Assembly (NCBI RefSeq): GCF_003674065.1 | Contig: NZ_RDBE01000010.1 | Span: 587,321 to 651,320 of the forward strand | Direction: 5' to 3' | Length of the DNA stretch: 64,000 nt | From: Nocardioides mangrovicus | Lineage (GTDB): Bacteria > Actinomycetota > Actinomycetes > Propionibacteriales > Nocardioidaceae | Shown: one piece after another, positions 58,529 to 64,000 of the stretch | Position numbering within the stretch: position 1 is the stretch's first letter | Layout: each line of letters starts with the position of its first letter | Made by a program: the position numbers and the translations under genes | Notes under the pieces: generated by a model | Seen by the model: the letters and a program-made list of their open reading frames with translations, nothing else | Told to the model about the DNA's origin: nothing | The model's database searches: none

Positions 58529-59248
58529 GTGTCACAGCAGGCCGCCACCGAGGAGCATCCGCTCGTGCTCGTCGTCGACGACGACCGCGCCGTCCGCGAG
58601 TCGCTGCGCCGATCGCTGGAGTTCAACGGCTACCAGGTCAGCGTCGCCGAGGACGGTGCCGCCGCGCTGGCCGGCATCGGCACCCTCAAACCCGACGCGG
58701 TCGTGATGGACGTGATGATGCCGCGGCTCGACGGCATCGAGACCACGCGAGCGCTGCGCGGGGCCGGCAACGACGTGCCGATCCTGGTGCTCACCGCCCG
58801 CGATGCGGTCGGCGACCGGGTGGAGGGCCTCGACGCCGGCGCCGACGACTACCTGACCAAGCCGTTCGCCCTCGAGGAGCTGCTGGCCCGGCTGCGGGCG
58901 CTGCTGCGCCGCACCAGCCAGAGCGGCGAGGACGACGACGAGACGCTGGCCTACGCCGATCTGTCGATGGACCTGGCCACCCGCGAGGTCCGCCGTGGCG
59001 AGCGGCAGATCGAGCTCACGCGCACCGAGTTCACGCTGCTGGAGCTCTTCTTGCGCCGCCCGCGCCGGGTGCTGGACCGCTCGTTCATCCTCGAGGAGGT
59101 GTGGGGCTTCGACTTCCCCACCACCGCCAACAGCCTCGAGGTCTACGTCGGCTACGTGCGCCGCAAGCTCGAGGCCGACGGCGAGCCGCGGCTGCTGCAC
59201 ACCGTGCGCGGGGTCGGCTACGTGCTGCGCACGGAGTCGGGCTCGTGA
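58529..59248 (+). CDS. mprA: OmpR-family response regulator (MprA-like)
   Basis: A 239-residue regulator. The receiver domain (about 10-125) has [21 protein letters not shown], the phospho-acceptor Asp in [19 protein letters not shown], and Lys in [19 protein letters not shown]. The winged-helix DNA-binding domain (about 145-235) ends [33 protein letters not shown] 58529 is the start. It is followed by the cognate kinase after 10 bp. In mycobacteria MprAB answers envelope stress and controls pepD, an arrangement repeated here. Confidence 0.92.
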   Translation: MSQQAATEEHPLVLVVDDDRAVRESLRRSLEFNGYQVSVAEDGAAALAGIGTLKPDAVVMDVMMPRLDGIETTRALRGAGNDVPILVLTARDAVGDRVEGLDAGADDYLTKPFALEELLARLRALLRRTSQSGEDDDETLAYADLSMDLATREVRRGERQIELTRTEFTLLELFLRRPRRVLDRSFILEEVWGFDFPTTANSLEVYVGYVRRKLEADGEPRLLHTVRGVGYVLRTESGS

Positions 59249-59258
59249 GCGCGGGCCG

Positions 59259-60683
59259 ATGAGCCTGACCGGCACCTGGCACTACCGCCGGTCGCTGGCC
59301 AGCCGGGTCACGCTGCTCACCGCCATCGCGGTCGGCGTCACCGTCACGGTGGTCTCGCTGGCCTCCTACGTCACCGTCCGCACCCAGTCGATCCGCACCC
59401 TGGACGACACGCTGCGCCACCGGGCCCAGGTCGTCAGCCAGGCCGCCGACCTGAACCAGAGCCAGGTCTCCGCGGTCCTGGCCAGCGCTTCGGACACCCG
59501 GCTGATCTACATCGACCTCGCCATCGGCAAGCAGATCTTCGTCATCGGCAACCGCGACCTGCGGGCCGGTACCGTCGAGGCGAACGTGGCTGCGCGGCAC
59601 CGGGGTTACTCCTGCCGCACGGTGAGTGCCGACGGCCAGCGCTACCGGATGGTGGCGGTGCCCGGGGAAACACGCGGCACGGCCATCGTGCTGTCCCAGT
59701 CGTTGGAGCCGACCGACAAGATGCTCGGCCGGCTCGGGCTGGTCGCGCTGTTCTTCGGCCTGGCCGGGGTGATCCTCGCCGGGCTGGCCGGCTGGGGCGT
59801 GGCCCGCAACGGGCTGCGCCCGGTGCGCCGGCTCACGGAGGCGGCCGAGAACATCGCGCAGACCGAGAAGCTGGAACCCATCCCGGTGGACGGCAACGAC
59901 GAGATCGCCCGGCTCGCCACGGCCTTCAACGCCATGCTGGGCTCGCTCTCGGCCAGCCGCGACCGGCAGCGGCAGCTGGTCGCCGACGCCGGCCACGAGC
60001 TGCGGACGCCGCTCACCTCGCTGCGCACCAACATCGAGCTGCTGGCCCAGGCCGCGGGCTCCGACCGGCTCACCGCGCAGTCGCGCGCCGAGATGCTCGA
60101 CGACGTGCAGGCCCAGATCGCCGAGCTCACCACGCTCATCGGCGACCTCGTCGAGCTCGCCCGCGACGAGCCCGTCTCGGCCGAGCCGCAGTCGGTGGAG
60201 CTCTCGGAGATCCTCGACAACGCCGTCACCCGGGTGCGGCGCCGAGCGCCCGGCGTCCGCTTCGACGTCGAAGCGGAGCCCTGGTGGGTCACCGGCGACG
60301 CCGCGGCGCTGGAGCGGGCGGTCACCAACCTGCTCGACAACGCCGCGAAGTGGAGCCCCGAGGCGGGCACCGTCACCGTCCGGCTCGCGGACGGGACGCT
60401 GGTGGTCAGCGACGAGGGGCCGGGCATCGCCGACTCCGACCTGCCGCACGTCTTCGAGCGCTTCTACCGCTCCACCGAGTCGCGCTCGATGCCCGGCTCG
60501 GGACTGGGCCTGTCGATCGTGCGCTCGGTGGCCGAGCGCCACGGCGGCACCGCCACCGCGCACCGGGCCGCGAGCGGAGGCGCCGAGCTGCGCCTGGTCG
60601 TCCCGGGCTCCGCCCGGCCCGCGAGCGACGACGCGGCTGCGGCCGCACAGGAAACCGGCGCAGCAGTTTCACCGGTGTCGTAG
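59259..60683 (+). CDS. mprB: Sensor histidine kinase (MprB-like)
   Basis: A 474-residue kinase. There are two membrane helices (about 22-43 and 165-188) with an extracytoplasmic sensor between them. A HAMP domain (NGLRPVRRLTEAAENIAQTEKL) follows, then the H-box with phospho-accepting His in VADAGHELRTPLTSLRTNIELL. The ATPase domain has the N-box TNLLDNAAKWSP and G-boxes VSDEGPGIADSD and GSGLGLSIV. It is encoded 10 bp after its regulator and upstream of an HtrA protease, as in the mycobacterial mprAB-pepD group. Confidence 0.92.
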   Translation: MSLTGTWHYRRSLASRVTLLTAIAVGVTVTVVSLASYVTVRTQSIRTLDDTLRHRAQVVSQAADLNQSQVSAVLASASDTRLIYIDLAIGKQIFVIGNRDLRAGTVEANVAARHRGYSCRTVSADGQRYRMVAVPGETRGTAIVLSQSLEPTDKMLGRLGLVALFFGLAGVILAGLAGWGVARNGLRPVRRLTEAAENIAQTEKLEPIPVDGNDEIARLATAFNAMLGSLSASRDRQRQLVADAGHELRTPLTSLRTNIELLAQAAGSDRLTAQSRAEMLDDVQAQIAELTTLIGDLVELARDEPVSAEPQSVELSEILDNAVTRVRRRAPGVRFDVEAEPWWVTGDAAALERAVTNLLDNAAKWSPEAGTVTVRLADGTLVVSDEGPGIADSDLPHVFERFYRSTESRSMPGSGLGLSIVRSVAERHGGTATAHRAASGGAELRLVVPGSARPASDDAAAAAQETGAAVSPVS

Positions 60684-60727
60684 ACCGCTCCAAGCGCGCT
60701 CTCAGGATCAAGGCGCAAGGTGGAGCC

Positions 60728-62209
<1,482 letters not shown>

Positions 62210-62338
62210 CCCGAGCCCACCCACCCCAGACCCGGGGCCGGTTTCCCGAGAGCCGTCCCCGTCGCAAGGCCCAGGCCCGTCGATCCCCCCGCACCCGGGG
62301 TCGGCGGGCCTGGTGCCGTTCCCGCGCGCGCGGCGGCG

Positions 62339-62368
62339 GGGGTTTTGCCGGGCACCCGGCAAAACCCC
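62339..62368. terminator. Bidirectional terminator between pepD-like and trpE-G genes
   Basis: A perfect 14-nt inverted repeat, GGGGTTTTGCCGGG (62339-62352) and its complement (62355-62368), has a 2-nt loop, in the convergent gap 62210-62428. The very stable hairpin has T-rich bases within the stem rather than a separate tail. The rest of the gap shows no gene. Confidence 0.75.
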
Positions 62369-62428
62369 GGGAATTTCGCTTCAGAATCGGTCGCGGGGAC
62401 GAGTTTCGTGCAGACGACGTCCGGTTCG

Positions 62429-64000
62429 TCAGCCTTCGACCAGGAGGTCGCGGACCAGGCCGCGCACGATGTCGACGCCGTGCTCGGTCAGGATCGACTC
62501 GGCGTGGAACTGGATGCCGCGGAAGTGCGGGCCGGCCACGGCGTGGACGTCGCCGCTCACCGGGTCGGCGGCCACCCGGACGTCATACGAACCGGTCGCG
62601 CCCGCAGCCACTTCGTATGACGTCTCGCGGTGCCGGGCGACGAAGGTGTTGTAGAAGCCGACGCGCTCGTCGTTCTCGAAGAGGTCGACGTCGGCCTGGG
62701 TGCCCTGGAAGACGATGTCCTTGTAGCCCAGCGGCAGGCCCAGCCGGTCGCAGAGCACCTGGTGGCCCAGGCACACCGCGAGGAACGGCGACCCGCTGGC
62801 GAGCAGGCCGTCGAGCACGCGGCGGTAGGTGGCGATCTTGGGGTGGTCGCCGTCGCGGGGGTCGCCGGGGCCCGGGCCGACGACGACGAGGTCGTGCCCG
62901 TCCAGGGCGCCCGGCTGCCACTCGTCGTAACGGACCCGGGTGGTGCTCATGCCGAGCACACCGAAGAGGTGGCCCAGCATCGCGACGAACTCGTCCTCGC
63001 CGTCGAGGACGACGACGGTGCGGCCCTTGAGGTCGGGGTCGGGCGCGGTGCCGGCCTGGTCGGTGAGCCAGAACCGGGAGAGCCGCTGGTTGCGCGAGCC
63101 GAGCGCGATGCGGACGTCGTCGTCGTCGGTGAGGTCGGCCATCTCGGCCCGGCCGGTGGCCGCGGCGGGGGCGGGCGGCACCAGCCCGAAGGCAGAGAGG
63201 ATGCCGCCGGCCTTGGCGTGGGTCTCCGCCACCTCGGCCACGGGGTCGGAGTCGCGCACCAGGGTGGCGCCCGCGGTGACCTTGAGGTCGCCGGCCACGG
63301 ACACCTCGGCGGTGCGGATCAGGATCGGGCTGTCGAGCTGCTGGCGGCCCTCGCCGTCGCGGCCCAGCAGGGCCAGCGCGGCGCCGTAGTAGCCGCGGCC
63401 CTCGGGCTCGTAGCGGGTGATGAGCCGGCAGGCGTTCTCCACCGGCGAGCCCGTGACGGTGGCGGCGTACATGGTGTCGCGCAGCACGTCGCGGACGTCG
63501 GAGCGGGTGCGGCCGGCCAGCAGGTACTCGGTGTGCACGAGGTGGGTCATCGGCTTGAGGAAGGGTCCGAGCACCTGGCCGCCCTCGTGGCAGACCTCGC
63601 ACATCATCTTCAGCTCCTCATCGACCACCATGAAGAGCTCGTAGATCTCCTTCTCGTCGGCCAGGAAGTCCAGCAGCCGCTGCCGCCGCTGCTCGACGCT
63701 GGTCTCGCCCCAGTCGCGGCCGAGCCGGAAGGTGCCGCTGATCGGGTTCATCCGCACCTCGCCGGCGTGCACGCTGACGTGGCGCTCGGGCGTGGCACCG
63801 ACCAGGTAGCGCTCGCCGGTGAAGAAGCAGAAGGTCCAGTACGAGCCGCGCTCGCGCTCGAGCAACCGGCGCAGCACCGAGAGCGCGGCCTCGGCGTCCC
63901 AGTCGGCGAGCCGTGTGCGGTACTGCCGGCCCACCACGAGGTTCGCCCCCTCGCCGCGACCGATCTCCTCGGCGATGATGGCGCGCACCGTCTCGGCGTA
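62429..64000 (-). CDS. TrpE-TrpG fusion, PhzE type (anthranilate/ADIC synthase-like), 5' end outside window
   Basis: About 524 residues are visible and the start lies beyond the window. The chorismate-binding domain has LDSPILIRTAEVS, PVENACRLITRYEPEGRGYYGAALALL, LGPFLKPMTHLVHTEYLLAGR and EKEIYELFMVVDEEL. The glutamine amidotransferase domain has Cys in FLAVCLGHQVLCDRLGL and the His/Glu pair in QFHAESILTEHG. A fused order E then G is typical of PhzE and some actinobacterial anthranilate synthases; without partner genes the product (anthranilate or ADIC) is undecided. Part of its amidotransferase domain (TSYEVAAGATGSYDV) is encoded by a palindromic repeat. Confidence 0.88.
   Translation of the reverse strand, partial: YAETVRAIIAEEIGRGEGANLVVGRQYRTRLADWDAEAALSVLRRLLERERGSYWTFCFFTGERYLVGATPERHVSVHAGEVRMNPISGTFRLGRDWGETSVEQRRQRLLDFLADEKEIYELFMVVDEELKMMCEVCHEGGQVLGPFLKPMTHLVHTEYLLAGRTRSDVRDVLRDTMYAATVTGSPVENACRLITRYEPEGRGYYGAALALLGRDGEGRQQLDSPILIRTAEVSVAGDLKVTAGATLVRDSDPVAEVAETHAKAGGILSAFGLVPPAPAAATGRAEMADLTDDDDVRIALGSRNQRLSRFWLTDQAGTAPDPDLKGRTVVVLDGEDEFVAMLGHLFGVLGMSTTRVRYDEWQPGALDGHDLVVVGPGPGDPRDGDHPKIATYRRVLDGLLASGSPFLAVCLGHQVLCDRLGLPLGYKDIVFQGTQADVDLFENDERVGFYNTFVARHRETSYEVAAGATGSYDVRVAADPVSGDVHAVAGPHFRGIQFHAESILTEHGVDIVRGLVRDLLVEG
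62579..62624. repeat. GACGTCATACG palindrome inside the TrpE-G fusion gene (copy 3)
   Basis: The halves 62579-62601 and 62602-62624 match at 18 of 23 positions, with outer arms GACGTCATACGAA and TTCGTATGACGTC. It is read in the same frame as copy 2 in bkdC: on the minus strand both read ACG TCA ... TAT GAC GTC, giving TS-E-A-T-SYDV-like peptides. Related to the perfect palindrome at 24648-24695. Confidence 0.82.

Overview
The window is high-GC DNA, dense with genes on both strands, from an actinobacterium. It most resembles the Nocardioides / Nocardioidaceae type. This is an inference from gene families (EtfD-type electron transfer protein, MprAB-PepD-like module, BkdABC, mycothiol-type isomerase families, FadE5-type dehydrogenase) and from many starts that look leaderless: a TANNNT-like -10 box ends 6-7 nt before the ATG or GTG. 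There is one tRNA gene, no rRNA, no CRISPR and no intact insertion sequence.

Layout. 0-6.8 kb: the end of a coiled-coil gene, an efflux block (FUSC membrane protein and TetR, divergent from a DHA2 MFS pump, with a 9-bp inverted repeat between them), a second MFS and an IclR regulator. 6.8-10.3 kb: two secreted low-complexity proteins, one built from long Gly/Asn/Ser/Thr repeats. 10.6-14.1 kb: an EtfD-like Fe-S protein with an unusual disordered tail carrying seven SLFD(V/I/L) motifs. 14.1-14.9 kb: dcd, then tRNA-Gly(CCC) with a duplicated 3' half. 14.9-21.7 kb: secreted lipase, XdhC-like domain, Rrf2, a YibE/F-PaiB-isomerase operon and a lipoprotein. 21.7-22.1 kb: a cobalamin riboswitch in front of an unknown 84-aa protein. 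22.2-30.5 kb: OsmC, FadE, a CASTOR/POLLUX-like protein, a GT87-like protein, a PLP-lysine-less aminotransferase relative and an AccDA-type carboxyltransferase. 30.6-41.0 kb (mainly minus strand): a GNAT/VTT/CDP-alcohol transferase operon, the bkd operon, a diguanylate cyclase, an APC permease and a GST. 41.1-43.0 kb: ArsR plus MFS. 42.9-50.6 kb: a four-gene transglutaminase / permuted ATP-grasp / alpha-E / Zn-peptidase cluster. 50.6-58.5 kb: HisC-type aminotransferase, a frameshifted ddaH, GntR, tyrosine phosphatase, a SigG-type sigma factor and small metabolic genes. 58.5-62.2 kb: response regulator, sensor kinase and HtrA protease. 62.4 kb to the end: a TrpE-TrpG (PhzE-type) fusion running off the window.

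Functional links. FadE and the EtfD-like protein are two steps of one route, acyl-CoA oxidation and delivery of the electrons to the quinone pool. Both genes carry TTACCGGCCGGTAA-like palindromes upstream, which suggests shared control. The MprAB-like pair and the HtrA protease form a classic envelope-stress module. The transglutaminase cluster matches a predicted but biochemically uncharacterised peptide-ligation system.

The most unusual signal is a set of dispersed palindromes. One family is a perfect 48-bp palindrome between fadE and the channel gene, with two diverged relatives lying in the same reading frame inside two unrelated proteins (the BkdC-type E2 and the TrpE-G fusion), much as Rickettsia palindromic elements do. 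A second family marks two gene ends, and a third composite palindrome lies in front of the Zn-peptidase gene.
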